A DNA stretch of 64,000 bases from Deinococcus sp. QL22. GTDB taxonomy: Bacteria > Deinococcota > Deinococci > Deinococcales > Deinococcaceae. Made by a program: the position numbers and the translations under genes. Location of the stretch: positions 2,292,001-2,356,000 of the forward strand of contig NZ_CP097149.1 of the NCBI RefSeq assembly GCF_023370075.1. Reading direction: 5' to 3'. The notes below the pieces were generated by a model. That model made no database searches and had not been told where the DNA came from. It saw only the letters and a program-made list of their open reading frames with translations. Positions 10,853-22,600 of this stretch are shown here, piece by piece (positions within the stretch are counted from its first letter, which is position 1; every line of letters begins with the position of its first letter).

Positions 10853-11218
10853 TTACGGTTGCTGCGCTTTGGCAAAGGCAAAATAGACCTTGACTTGCGG
10901 AATCAGGAATAGGGCCGCCGAACAGGCCACATAGAGCAGAGCTACCGCTAAGGAAACGCCATTGCCCCCGACTGTTTCGGTACTACTTTGGAACTGCATG
11001 ACATGAACGATGGCGTAAGGCAGCGACAGCCCCACAAAGACGACCCGCGCCCATAATTGTCCTTTGAAGGCGGTTCGGGCCAGCCAGACCATGAAAAATG
11101 GAATGGTCAGGTAGACGGTCTTGAACGGTTCGCCGCGCAACAAGGGCGACAGTGGGTCAACAAGCACCAAAGCAAGCAAGGTGAGCAGCAGCAAGAAAGC
11201 CATCTGTTTTCCGGCCAT
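10853..11218 (-). CDS. Small integral membrane protein, unknown function
   Basis: This 121-residue protein has four hydrophobic segments: about residues 6-20, 36-52, 60-78 and 90-108. I see no conserved catalytic motif. ATG 11218 is chosen because TATGCT ends exactly 6 bases upstream; a longer frame from 11326 would begin with an unlikely Lys/Ser-rich stretch. It precedes trhO by 47 bases on the same strand but trhO has its own -10 box. I do not recognise the family. Confidence 0.65.
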   Translation of the reverse strand: MAGKQMAFLLLLTLLALVLVDPLSPLLRGEPFKTVYLTIPFFMVWLARTAFKGQLWARVVFVGLSLPYAIVHVMQFQSSTETVGGNGVSLAVALLYVACSAALFLIPQVKVYFAFAKAQQP

Positions 11219-11224
11219 GCCCAG

Positions 11225-11230
11225 AGCATA
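11225..11230 (-). promoter_or_regulatory. -10 box of the small membrane protein gene (leaderless)
   Basis: TATGCT on the minus strand, 6 bases before ATG 11218. Confidence 0.5.
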
Positions 11231-11362
11231 GGCATTTTGTGGAGGCCAACTTGCCTCACTTGCGCTCGCGTCTTTCCCACCGCCTACAACCCACTTTCCA
11301 AATGCTTTCTGAGCCTTGTGGCGCATTCACCCCCGCCGCCTCTCTGCTAGCCTCTGTCCTGC

Positions 11363-13564
11363 ATGTCCACGCTCCTCACCGCCGAATCCATCTCTCTCGC
11401 GTTTGGCGAGCGGGCGGTGCTGTCGGGCGTGAGTCTGAATGTGCAGGAAGGCGAGCGGGTGGCCCTGTTGGGCCGCAACGGCGTGGGCAAAACGTCGCTG
11501 CTGCGGGTGCTGACTGGAGAACTGATCCCCGATGAGGGCGAGCTGTGGCGGGCAGACGGACTGCGCGTGGCGGTATTGGCCCAGCACCATGCCCATGCAG
11601 AGGGCATGCGTGTGCGCGACTTGGTGGCCGCCGCGCACCCTTACCGCGAACTGGAAACCGAGTTGCTGACGCTGGAAGCCGAGTTGGGCAATCCCGACGC
11701 CCTGAACGCGTGGACGGCACTGCACGCCCGCCTGGACGATCTTCAGGCCTACGCGTGGCCCTCGCGCATGGCCCGCATTCTGGGTGTCCTCGACCTGACG
11801 CGTTTTTTAGGGCGTGATGCGGCGTCGCTGTCGGGCGGCGAGCGGACTCGGCTGGCCTTGGCCCTCGCACTGGCCCGCGAACCCGATCTGCTGCTGCTGG
11901 ACGAACCCACCAACCACCTCGATATCCGCATGCGTGAATGGCTGGAAGGCTGGCTGCGCGACTTTTCGGGCGGCGTGATCCTCACCAGCCATGACCGAGA
12001 CTTTTTGGATGCGGTGGCGGGCCGCAGCCTGTGGCTGGAGGGCGGCGAGGCCACCGAATACGCGGGCGGCTATTCCCGCGCCCGTGCCCAGCGCGAACTG
12101 GAACGCCGCACCCAGACCCGCGCTGCCCGCCTGGGTCAACAGGAAGCCGCCCGTTTGGAAGGCAGTGCCGAGCGGCTGGACGTGTGGGGCCGCCGCTCCC
12201 GCCCCCTCAAAAACCGCGCCCAGCGCCTGCCCCTGGCCGAAGCGCCCTTGCCCGAACGCCAACTCCGAATGCGCCTGCTGGCCGGAAGCGCCCGTGCCCC
12301 GCTGGTGGCCTGGGGCGAGCATCTGAGTAAAACGTACACCGACCATCCTATTTTGCGAGAAGTGGCCTTCAAGCTGCGGCAGGGCGACCGTGTGGCGCTG
12401 ATGGGGGCCAACGGCACGGGCAAAAGCACCCTGCTGGGACTGCTGGCCGGAATCCTGCACGCCGACGCGCCCCCGTTGGGCCAGCCGGAACCCGTGCTGC
12501 GCGTGGCGGGCGGCGTCACGGTGGCGTATCTGGATCAGCTCTGGCACGGCCTGAACCCCGGCGAGGCGCTGCGGCCTCAGTTCGAGCGGCGCTTTGGCGG
12601 GCGGGCCAAAGCCCTGCTGGGCGGTGCGGGTTTCGTGGCTGCCGACTGGCCCAAGCTCCCCGAAGTCCTGTCGGGCGGCGAGCGGGCGCGGGCGGGTCTG
12701 GCGCTGGTCAGTGCGCTGCGGGCCGATCTGCTGCTGCTGGACGAACCCACCAACCATCTGGACGTGGACGCCCTGCAAGCGCTGGAGGAAGCCGTGCATG
12801 CCTATGGCGGCGCAGTGGTCATCGTCACCCATGACCGCCGCTTTGCCTGCGAGGTTGCCAATCGGCTGTGGGTCATCGAGGACGCGGCCCTGCGTGAAGT
12901 CACAGGTTGGGCGTCTTCGGGCTGGAAAAGTAGTGAGTACCTTGACCCGGCCCGCTCGCTTACGGGCGATCCGCCGCCGCTGCCGCCCCTGCCCACGCCC
13001 CGGCAGCGGTTGGTGGCCGTAGAAAACCAGTTGCTGGAGGCCCGCGCCAGCCTGAATGCCACAGGCGCACTCACGGGGCGGGAAGAAGCGCGGTTGCGGG
13101 CGCAAACGCATACCTTGCAGCAGCATCTGTATGACCTGTACGCCGAAGCGTTTGCCGCGCCGAATTACGACGCTCAGGTGCGCGAGCCGCCGCTGACGGT
13201 TCGGGGGCAGCAGTTGGGGGAATGGGGGGCGGAGATTACGGGGCCTAAGGGTCTAAGGACAGAACACATAGGGCGGGGTGGGATGTTTTGGGCGGCGCAG
13301 GATCCCGGTTGCCCGCATTTGGCCTGGGATGGGGAATGCCTGCGCTGGAGCGTGGTTTCCTCCGCCGACTTGCCCGCGTGGTACGGCGCAGCGCTGTTGG
13401 GCGGGGCACTCCGCATCCTGTTCGAGCGCTGGAATGTGGGCCGGGTGCGGCTGGGCGAGGGCGGCTCGCTGCTCACCCGCCGCGTCTATTTTGAGCGGGT
13501 GGGCTTGGGCAGCGGCAGCAAAAAGGCTAAGCCAGAAGCTGTGTCAGAGGCCTGGCCCGCCTGA
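11363..13564 (+). CDS. ABC-F family ATPase with long C-terminal extension
   Basis: This 733-residue cytosolic protein has two ABC domains and no membrane domain. Walker A motifs are GRNGVGKTS (37-45) and GANGTGKST (about 346-354). Both signatures are LSGGER, and both Walker B regions read LLLLDEPTNHLD. ABC-F proteins act on ribosomes as translation factors or antibiotic-protection proteins. After the second ABC domain come a linker, an Arg/Gln/Leu-rich helical segment (about 550-590) and then about 140 residues containing GGMFWAAQDPGCPHLAWDG that I do not recognise. This C-terminus is longer than in Uup or EttA. A TAGCCT box lies 9 bases before the ATG. It may be a housekeeping translation factor; nothing nearby suggests resistance. 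Confidence 0.88.
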   Translation: MSTLLTAESISLAFGERAVLSGVSLNVQEGERVALLGRNGVGKTSLLRVLTGELIPDEGELWRADGLRVAVLAQHHAHAEGMRVRDLVAAAHPYRELETELLTLEAELGNPDALNAWTALHARLDDLQAYAWPSRMARILGVLDLTRFLGRDAASLSGGERTRLALALALAREPDLLLLDEPTNHLDIRMREWLEGWLRDFSGGVILTSHDRDFLDAVAGRSLWLEGGEATEYAGGYSRARAQRELERRTQTRAARLGQQEAARLEGSAERLDVWGRRSRPLKNRAQRLPLAEAPLPERQLRMRLLAGSARAPLVAWGEHLSKTYTDHPILREVAFKLRQGDRVALMGANGTGKSTLLGLLAGILHADAPPLGQPEPVLRVAGGVTVAYLDQLWHGLNPGEALRPQFERRFGGRAKALLGGAGFVAADWPKLPEVLSGGERARAGLALVSALRADLLLLDEPTNHLDVDALQALEEAVHAYGGAVVIVTHDRRFACEVANRLWVIEDAALREVTGWASSGWKSSEYLDPARSLTGDPPPLPPLPTPRQRLVAVENQLLEARASLNATGALTGREEARLRAQTHTLQQHLYDLYAEAFAAPNYDAQVREPPLTVRGQQLGEWGAEITGPKGLRTEHIGRGGMFWAAQDPGCPHLAWDGECLRWSVVSSADLPAWYGAALLGGALRILFERWNVGRVRLGEGGSLLTRRVYFERVGLGSGSKKAKPEAVSEAWPA

Positions 13565-13704
13565 TTCCGCCAGACGGTTAACACACCTTGGTGGCAAGGT
13601 CGAAGATGTCCTTTTTGTGTCTAGGACGGTGTTGAGGTCTGTGGGCACCTCCAAAATGTGGATGCGAGTAGGTTGACCCGCACTCCCCACACGTCCGGCC
13701 CCGC

Positions 13705-13710
13705 TATACT
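13705..13710 (+). promoter_or_regulatory. -10 box of the 149-residue protein gene (leaderless)
   Basis: TATACT, then 7 bases, then ATG 13718. TTGACC at 13673-13678 is too far upstream (26 bases) to be the -35 box. Confidence 0.55.
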
Positions 13711-13717
13711 TCGCCGC

Positions 13718-14167
13718 ATGGAAGATCTCATCAAGGGTCGTCTGGGCGGCGCAGACGGATACGACATCCGCTGTGTCATCGACGGTGACCGCATCACAGG
13801 CCGCGCAGGTGGCAAGCTCCACGGCAAAGACATTGACCTCGAAATCACGGAACGCGGCGTACAGGGCACTGTCGGCGCTGACCCCTTCAAGATCGAGCTG
13901 CAAGATGGCGAACTGAAAGGCAACGTCGGCTCGCAAAAGCTGACGCTGCGTGGCGTAGACCGCGTGACTGGCTACATGGGCGAACCCATCGTGGGCTGGA
14001 ACGTGGTGGCGCAGCAAAACGGCGATCAACTCGTCGGTCAGCTGGGCAGCACGGTACTGGGGCGCAACTTTGAACTGTCCTTGGGCAGCGCTCCCGGTTG
14101 GGTCGGCACGTTGGTCGCTCTGGTGTCGTTCTACGCACTGGAACCCCGCGCCAGCATCAGCCGATAG
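13718..14167 (+). CDS. Conserved beta-rich hypothetical protein
   Basis: This 149-residue protein of unknown function has a regular alternation of Gly, polar and hydrophobic residues. Repeated units such as IKGRLGGADGYDIRCVI, DRITGRAGGKLHGKDIDLEI and QLVGQLGSTVLGRNFEL suggest an antiparallel beta-sheet or short beta-meander repeat. There is no signal peptide and only a weakly hydrophobic stretch near 127-142. It stands alone, with its own -10 box and a strong downstream stem-loop shared with the convergent C39-like gene. The start is fixed by TATACT 7 bases upstream; a longer frame from 13658 would read through the promoter. Confidence 0.75.
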   Translation: MEDLIKGRLGGADGYDIRCVIDGDRITGRAGGKLHGKDIDLEITERGVQGTVGADPFKIELQDGELKGNVGSQKLTLRGVDRVTGYMGEPIVGWNVVAQQNGDQLVGQLGSTVLGRNFELSLGSAPGWVGTLVALVSFYALEPRASISR

Positions 14168-14256
14168 ATCAGGGCTGGAACGTGGATTGTGGTTAAAAGC
14201 TGTGCGGGTTTTGGCCGCCAAAGCTAGAATCCTCACTCCTCCACAACAACCCTAAA

Positions 14257-14292
14257 CGGAAGGCCAGTCAATTTACTCTGACTGGCCTTCCG
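14257..14292. terminator. Bidirectional stem-loop between convergent genes
   Basis: Perfect 14-bp arms CGGAAGGCCAGTCA / TGACTGGCCTTCCG with an 8-base loop. It lies between the 149-residue protein gene (+) and the C39-like gene (-). T-tracts are short on both sides. Confidence 0.75.
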
Positions 14293-14320
14293 CCTTTCCC
14301 ACGATCCACCATCCTGTTCC

Positions 14321-15385
<1,065 letters not shown>

Positions 15386-15473
15386 TGCCCCTGACTATGC
15401 CGTGTGGGAGGGGGGCGGCGGGTGAGTTTGGGGGGCCGTGCGGGCCGGAGCAGTGCGGAAAGACTCTGACGTT

Positions 15474-16481
15474 CTATCCACCCTGCATGTACAAAAACGC
15501 TTCCGGCAACGCGGCCCGCCACGTGACCCAGTTGTGCCCGCTGGCATATTCGCGGTACTGATGGGGCAATTCGGCGTCGGCAAACAGGGCGGCCATGCGG
15601 CGGTTCGGTGCAGCCAGCCATTCCAAGATGCCTGTATCCAGACTGGTTTTCAGGTGTGTGGGCGGAGAAACGCTCAGGCGTTCGCGCAGCCATTCCCCGG
15701 CGCTGGTGGTATCGATGATGCCGTCTTTTTCTGCACCGGGCCGCGCAATAAATGCCCCGCTGTGGCTGACCACGCGGGAAAACAAGTCGGGGTGGGCCGC
15801 GCCCAGATGTAGGCTGATCAGTCCGCCGAGGCTCGCGCCCCACAATCCTCGCTCTGAGGGGGTCGCCAATTCGCCCTCCACACGCGGAAACACTTCAGTT
15901 TGCAGGAAGTCCAGATAGCGGTCATTCAGGTAATACTCGGCGCTGCGGTCTCCCGGCTCCACGAAGACCAATACCGCGCCCGACGCCAAACCCCCTTCCA
16001 CCGCTCTGTCCATTACCTCACCCAGTTTGCCTGTGCGGTAAAAGGCCACGCCGTCTTGGACGTAATAAATCGGCACGGCCTGAGACGATTGGTAGCCGTG
16101 CGGCGTGTACACGATGGCGCGGCGCGTGCCAGGAAACACCGTGCCTTCCCAGGTCAGGCGGTGTGCCGTGCCCCTCTGGGTGGCCTCGGCGGCGGCCCAC
16201 AGCGGGTGCTGCGCGTACTGGCCCACCACCACCGCACGTGGGTAGGGCCACCAGGGATTCAGAGATTTTTGGGCGTTGTCGGGGTCAGCAAAGGGCGTGC
16301 CTGCCTCGTCCAGCCACGCATATTCCACCCACGCGCCACGTGGCAGGCTCAGGGTAATGGCCCCGCCCGCCACCACAGGCAGCGCGGGGCGTTTGCGCCA
16401 ATCGGTAAAGTCGCCCACCAACGCCGTCGCCCCCGCCGGAGCCGAAAAAGTGACCTGAGAACCTGCGACAGAAACAGCCAT
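15474..16481 (-). CDS. Alpha/beta hydrolase, enterochelin-esterase-like family
   Basis: This 335-residue hydrolase has an N-terminal E-set/CBM48-like domain (about 1-90) with VGDFTDWRK and the ALPLP-type WVEYAWLDEAG strand pattern. A catalytic esterase D-type domain follows. The predicted triad is Ser217 in WGASLGG, Asp282 in SLDTG and His316 in SGHNWVTW. In related Fes/IroE/YieL proteins this fold cleaves siderophore or other esters. No siderophore genes are nearby, so the substrate is unknown. It lacks a signal peptide. TACACT ends 7 bases before ATG 16481 and supports the start. The next gene upstream on the same strand is the tamB-like gene, separated by a stem-loop. Confidence 0.85.
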   Translation of the reverse strand: MAVSVAGSQVTFSAPAGATALVGDFTDWRKRPALPVVAGGAITLSLPRGAWVEYAWLDEAGTPFADPDNAQKSLNPWWPYPRAVVVGQYAQHPLWAAAEATQRGTAHRLTWEGTVFPGTRRAIVYTPHGYQSSQAVPIYYVQDGVAFYRTGKLGEVMDRAVEGGLASGAVLVFVEPGDRSAEYYLNDRYLDFLQTEVFPRVEGELATPSERGLWGASLGGLISLHLGAAHPDLFSRVVSHSGAFIARPGAEKDGIIDTTSAGEWLRERLSVSPPTHLKTSLDTGILEWLAAPNRRMAALFADAELPHQYREYASGHNWVTWRAALPEAFLYMQGG

Positions 16482-16488
16482 AGGGGGA

Positions 16489-16494
16489 AGTGTA
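16489..16494 (-). promoter_or_regulatory. -10 box of the esterase gene (leaderless)
   Basis: TACACT on the minus strand, 7 bases, then ATG 16481. Confidence 0.55.
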
Positions 16495-16580
16495 GCGGCA
16501 ATGATCTGAACGGAGTCGTGTGATGGTTGGGCAAAGTCAAGGAATGTTGAGGGCGTGGGCCGAATCCCAACTCAGGCACA

Positions 16581-16612
16581 GAGCCGCCGAAACAATTCAG
16601 TTCAGGCGGCTC
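16581..16612 (-). terminator. Stem-loop downstream of the tamB-like gene
   Basis: GAGCCGCC / GGCGGCTC arms with a 16-base loop, 39 bases after the tamB stop. The T-tract is missing, so termination here may be weak or factor-assisted. Confidence 0.45.
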
Positions 16613-16650
16613 TCCTGGGTCAGAAGATTAGAGGGGGTCTAGTTCTATCC

Positions 16651-19600
16651 TCACCGAATCCTATACGTCACCCCAAACCTGAGCCTCGTACTTTCGGGGT
16701 TGTTCTGCACGCCCACACTCACGCTGGCGCGGTCATTCACGTTGTAGGCGGCGCTGAAGCTGGGGCGCACGCTCTGCAAGTCCAGCCCGTTCAGGGGCGT
16801 ACTGACCTTGAAGGTAAATTGCTTGTCAGGCGTGGAATAGGTGGCGTCGACCAGGCCCGCGCCCGTCAGGTCGATCTGGTATTGCAGGTACAGGTTGCGC
16901 GTCAGGTACGATCCGAGTGTGATGGTCGCGCCGAGGCTGCCGTCTGCTGTGGACAGGTTGGGTGTCAGGCGGAACACGTCGAGGCCCAGTGCGCGGGCCA
17001 CGTTGCGCTCTATTTCTCCCAGCACGAAGATGTTCAGCGCGGTTTGCAGGGCGCTGGCCCCCAGTGCGGTCAGGTTGCCGGGCAGCGTTTCCAGGTTGGG
17101 CACGCCTGTAGCAACGAGCGCGTACAGTTGCGCCTCGCTGTAGGCCTGCGTGGTGGCGGGGTCGGTGCATTCGCTGCTGCCCGTGCCGCCCGCAGCCCCG
17201 GCGGTGGGTGTGCAGCGCAGCGCCGTCGTCAGGTCAAGCGTGCTGGCTCCGCTGGCGAGGGTGCGGAATTCGCCCTTCACGTCCAGCGTTACGGGGACGC
17301 GCTGCCCGGTGGTGCTGGCCTGCACGTTGCCGCTCGCCACAATCGCAAAGGTCGGGTACAGGCTCTGGCCGGTAAAGCTGACCAGGCCGCTCTGGATGGC
17401 AAATTCGTTTTCGCGCAGGAAAATACTGCCGCGCTGAGAAGTGATGTCGCCCGTGATGCGCGGCTGTGCGCCCGTACCCGACACCACCAGGGAGCCGCCA
17501 AATTCGGCGCGGGCCAGAGCTTCATCTACCCGGATGCCGTTGGGGGCGCGTACCGGAATGTCTTCCAAGACCAGGCGTTGCAAGAAGGGGCGGGCGGGGG
17601 CAGGCGCGTTGGGGTCGCGGCCCGGTTCGGGGAAGGTGGAATAAATATCGGGCAGCGGCGTGGCGTAACTGTCGGTGGTGCGCCCGTTCGCGCCGCTGCC
17701 GCCCTCGGTGGTGGTCTGGCCCGGTGCGGGAATGGTGGCGGTGGCCCCCACGCGCCCCAGCGTCAGCCGCAGGAAGTCGGCGGCCCCACTCACGCGGATC
17801 AGCGAGCCGTCGTCTACCGCCCGCAAATCGGCGTTCAGGGCACTCTCGCGGGCATAAATGACAGCCAGCGGCAAGTTGTAGTTGCGGGCGGTCAGGGCCA
17901 AGTCCCAGCGCGGGGCGATCTGTCCGGTGAGGCTCAGGGTTCCGGTTCCGGTCACGGGGTTGGTGCTGCGGCTCTGGGCCTCCAGCGTCCAGCCGGTGGT
18001 GGCGGACTGCGCCAGGGTCACGGTGGTATTGGGGAGGGCCCCCAGGGCTTGCGGGGCCAGCAGCCCTTCAAAGCGCACGCGGGTCTGGCTCAGGTCGCCC
18101 AGAGTCAGTTGGCCGCTGGCGTTCAGGGTGCCGTCGCTGCCCACCACGCCGCCTGTCAGCACGCGCCCGGTGGCCGAGAATGCGCCCGAATCCGGCAGGT
18201 CGCCCGAGAAGGTCGGCACTTGCAGACTCAGGCCTGCCAACGTGCCGCTGAGGTTGCTGGCCCGCACCTGTCCACGTGGGCGGTCATAGGTTCCGGCCAC
18301 CTCCAGGGTCAGGGTTCCCTTCAGGCTGGGGTCAAGGTCGGCGATGGCGGGCACCAGCACCAGCACCGGGGTAAAGGTCGTGTTGGTAAATTGCGCGGTC
18401 AGGCCCACGTTCGAGCGGCTGAAGGCCCCGCGCACATCCCACGTTCCGGCTCCGGCCAGCTGGATATTCACGTTCCGCAGTTCCCGCGCCGCGTAGTCCA
18501 GCGTGCCGGAACCCAGCAGCGTTTCGGTGATGCGAGTTGCGCCTGTGCCGCTGCTGGCGCTCACCCGGATTCGTTCGGCCACCACCGTGGCTGTGCCTGC
18601 CAACGGGTCAGCCACCGGAACCCGGAACCGGGCCACGCCAGTCACGATGCCCTCGCCGGGGCTGTTGCCCACCAGTGCGCCCACGATTGCGCCTACGGGG
18701 AAGGATTTCAGCGTCACGTTTCCGAACAGTTCGCCCCCGCTGAGGCCACCGAACAGGTCAGATTCGCCCAAAAAGCCGCGAATTCGCCAGTCTCCGCCAA
18801 TCTGCGTGCCTTCTATTCGGGCGGGCAGGGTTTTTGGCCCCAGCGTCAGGCCTGCGCTGCGAACCACGAACGTGCCGCCGCCGTCGTTGATATTGGCCTC
18901 GCCGCTGACCCGGCCCGACAGGGCGGGAGCGATACCCAGTTTGCCCAGTTCTACGGCGTCCAGCGTGGCCCGCAGGTTATAGCCCTGTTCGGTAGGGCGC
19001 ACGGCCAGCACGCTGCTCAGGGCAGGCACCACATCGGCCAGCCCGCCCGAACCGATCACGCGGGCCTCGCCCATGTCGTTGGCGGCGGTCAGGTTGGCGC
19101 TAAAGGTCTGGCCGCCCAGCGCCACCGTACCGTCTACCCGCACACTCTGGCCCGCACCCGACACCGGGTAGCGCGTCACCGTCACGTTTCCGGTCAGGCC
19201 CGCCGCATCTGCGCCCACGTTCAGGGCCAGGGTGCCGCCGTCCTGCGCCAGCGATCCGGTCAGGCGACCTGTCCAGTTGTTGGCTGTCTGCCCCGTGCCA
19301 GTTTGTTGGGCATTCAGGGTCAGTATTCCGGCGGGCAGGGTGGCGCTGGCCTGCACAGTGGGTTTTCCAGCGATCAGATTCACGGTGGCCTGTAGGTCTC
19401 CGTTCACCTTCAGGCCCAGATACGGCACCTCGTAATCGGTGGTCACGTCCTGAATATTCAGCGTCAGTTGGCCGTCGCGGGTAGCCGTGCTGAGAGCCCC
19501 CTGCGCGGTCACGCGGCCTGTCAGTGCCGTGCCGCCCAAACTTACTCCCAAGCGCGAGAGATCAAGGCCCGGCAGGTCGGCCCGCACCGTCTGGTCTGTC

Positions 19601-22600
19601 CAGGTGATCCGGCCTGCTTTCAGGCCGTCGCTGATGTTCAGGTCGGCGGCCCGAAGGCTGGCTGTGCCGCTGGCCCTCCACTCGCCCCGGCGCAGGCTCA
19701 GCACCAGGTTGGGGTCGGCGAGGGGGCCAGAAGGGGTTACGCTCAGGCTGAGTTCGGGGCGGGTCAGGCTGGTGGCTCCCAGCCATTGCCACTGGCCTGC
19801 ACTGTTGGGCCGCAGTTCTACTGCGCCGCTGGCGGTGGCTCCGGGGCCGTCTACTAGGCGCACCTGTACGCCCGTGCTGCTGGCGACAATCTTCGCCCCT
19901 GCGCCCAATATTCCGGCGTCTCCGGTGGCGAGCGGATGGGCCAACGGGCCACTCAGGGTCAGGGTGGCGGGCTGAGTCAGCACTCCGGTGGGGCCACCCG
20001 TCAGGCGGGCGGTGCCGTGCCAGCCGGTGAAGGGGTCGGCGTCCAGATTCAGCGCTGCCGTCACGCCCTGCGTACTCAGGTTGCCATCCAGCGAGAGGGC
20101 GCGGGCGCGGTAGGTGGCCCGCAGATTGCCGTCCAGTGCGCCGCTGCTGACCAGATTCACGTCGGCAGTTCCGTTCAGTCCTGCCGTACCGGTGGCTTTC
20201 ACGGTGGCTCCAGCAACCCAGGCGGTGAGGCCGGTCAGATTTACAGTTTGGCCGCTCAGTGTGGCGACAGTGGCCCCGGCCTGCGCCAATGTGCCCCTCA
20301 GATCAGACAGCGTGCCCGTGATGCTTCCGGTGGTATCGGCCAGCGTGACGCCGCTCAGGGCTGCGTTGCGGGTGGTCACGGTTGCCGCCAGCGTGGGTGC
20401 GGTCAGCGTGCCGCCCAGCGTGACCTCAGCGGTGGCCGCGCCCGTGCCGCCCACCAAGGGCAACGGCGTCAGGCGCAAGGTTCCTGCCAGTGCCGGAATA
20501 AAGCCCTGCGTGAGCGTCAGCGTTACAGTTCCGGCCCCCAGTTCGCCGCCGCTGAGGGCGTACCCGCCGCGTCCATCTCCGGTCAGGCTGATGGGCTGAG
20601 CCACTCCGCTGAGGGTCGCAGTTGCCGTTCCGGTCAGCGCGGGCCACACGCCGTTCAAGTCCAACTTGGCCGAGTTCGCGCCGCTGGCAACTGTGCCGTA
20701 CACCCGCGCCCGTACCCGTTCCAGCGCCGCCGCGCCCGCCGTCAGATTCAGCTCTTTGGCTTCGGCGTACAGCGTACCTTGTGCGCTGCCTTTTAGATTG
20801 GCCCGTGCATTGGCGTTCAGGCTCAAGGCCCGCCCCGACAGGATCACGCGGGCGCTGAAGGCGTCGGCCACGGTATTCACTTGCCCCGACACCGCTGGGT
20901 TGGTCAGGTCGCCCGTCAGGTTTAGGGCCGCGCCCAGCACGCCTGCGCCGAGTGTGCGGGCGTCTATGTCCCGTGCCGTCACGCGCACGCCCGCAGGCAA
21001 CTGGCCCCGCGCCTGCAACACTCCGCCGCGCAAACTGCCGTCCAGCGCTGCTTCCAGCACATTCTGGCCGCCGGGCTGCCACACATAGGAGGCGCTGCCG
21101 TACAGGCTGAATGGCCCGATGCCGCTGTCCCGAATACTGCCCTGTTCGCCCTTCAGCGCCAGATTCCGCAGGGTGACCTTGGATGGCCCACCCTCCAACG
21201 TTCCTGCCGCCGTGATCGTGCCGCCGAAGGTAAGGGCGTCCATATCCAGATTCACGGGCAAGAGGCGGGCCAGTCGCAACGGTTCAGCCCGCAAGGTCAG
21301 GTCGTACTTGCCGCCTGCCAACACCGCGCCGCCCGATATGCGCTGTCCTGCCAGCCGCACGGATACGTCTCCAGCGCGGTAGGTGGCTCCCAGATCACCC
21401 GTGAGTTCGCCCGCGCTGTCTTCTATGCGGCCTGCAAACTGCGCAGCCAACTTGCTCCAGGTGCCGCCGCCCAGCGTGGCCTGTCCGGTCAGGGCCAGTT
21501 GTCCGGCGCGGCCCCACAGTGTGCCCACGTCCAGCGCAGCCAGATTCAGCGTGCCGCCGGGCCGGAAGGGCAGGTCGGCGGGCAAGCTTCCAGTGACGCT
21601 GGCAGTCCGGGGCTGCCCATTAAACGGCGTTCTCAGCGTGGCGGCCAGATTCAGCGGGCCAGAGCCGTTCAGAGTGGCGTTCAGGGCGTTGTTTTCGCCC
21701 AGTGTGCCGCGAGCCTGCAAGGTGCCCAGCCAGCCCCGGCGGGCATTCCAGCCGGTTGCGCCGTTCAGGGTCACGCGCAGGCCATCTGCGCCGATGTAGC
21801 TGGTGTTCAGCGTCAGGCGGGAATCCAGCAGGCCGCCCGGTACAGCTTGGCCTTGTACCTTGACCCCCAGTTGCCCGCGCACGAATCCAGCCAGAGGTTC
21901 GCCCACGAAGGTCAGGCGGTAATCCTGCCCCAGCAGGCGGGCGGTGACGCGGCTGCCCCCGGCTTGCAGTCCGGTAGGCGCACTTTGAAGGGTGCCCTGC
22001 GCGTTCACGTCAGGTTTGGAGAGGCTGCCGCTGGCCTGCACCGTGTACGTTCCCGGCAGGTAGTCCGTCAGGGTGGCTTTGGCACTCAGCCCCAGCGTGG
22101 GAAACACTGGCCCGCTGGCCCGCACGCTCACGAGGTCAGGCAGCGTGGCCGACGCGCCCGCCAACCGCAATACGCCGCCCCGGTAAGTGGCCGGAGCCGA
22201 AAAGCGCACGCCCGCCGCCTCACCCACCGCGTTCAGGGTCAGGTTGTCCAGCGTGCCGCCGATGGTGGCGCTCAGGTTGCCCGCCGTGCCGCCCGAACCG
22301 TTGGTGGCAGTCAGGGTGCGCAGATCAGGCACGTCTAGGCTGCCCGCCGTGTTCCATTTCCCTGCAGTTTGTTTGAGGCTTACATTGACTGCCACGCCCG
22401 CTACCGTTCCGGCCACCTGTGCCAAAGCTGCTTTGGTGGTCAGGCCCGTTGCGCTGGCATTCAGGTTCAGATTCCGGCCTTCATACACGCCCGCCGCCTG
22501 CAATTTCAGCGTTTCTGCGGCGCTTCCGGTCAGGGTTCCCGCCACACCGTCTACGTTCAGCACAGCATTGGCCTGCGGATAGAGAGGGCCGCGTACCCGC

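Noticed and set aside
16555..19395. A 946-codon open frame on the plus strand, antisense to tamB
   Set aside because: It is rich in Gly, Gln, His and Arg with no domain pattern, and it exactly mirrors the third-position GC bias of the tamB frame, which has a membrane anchor and a TamB C-terminus. Antisense shadows of this kind are common in GC-rich DNA.
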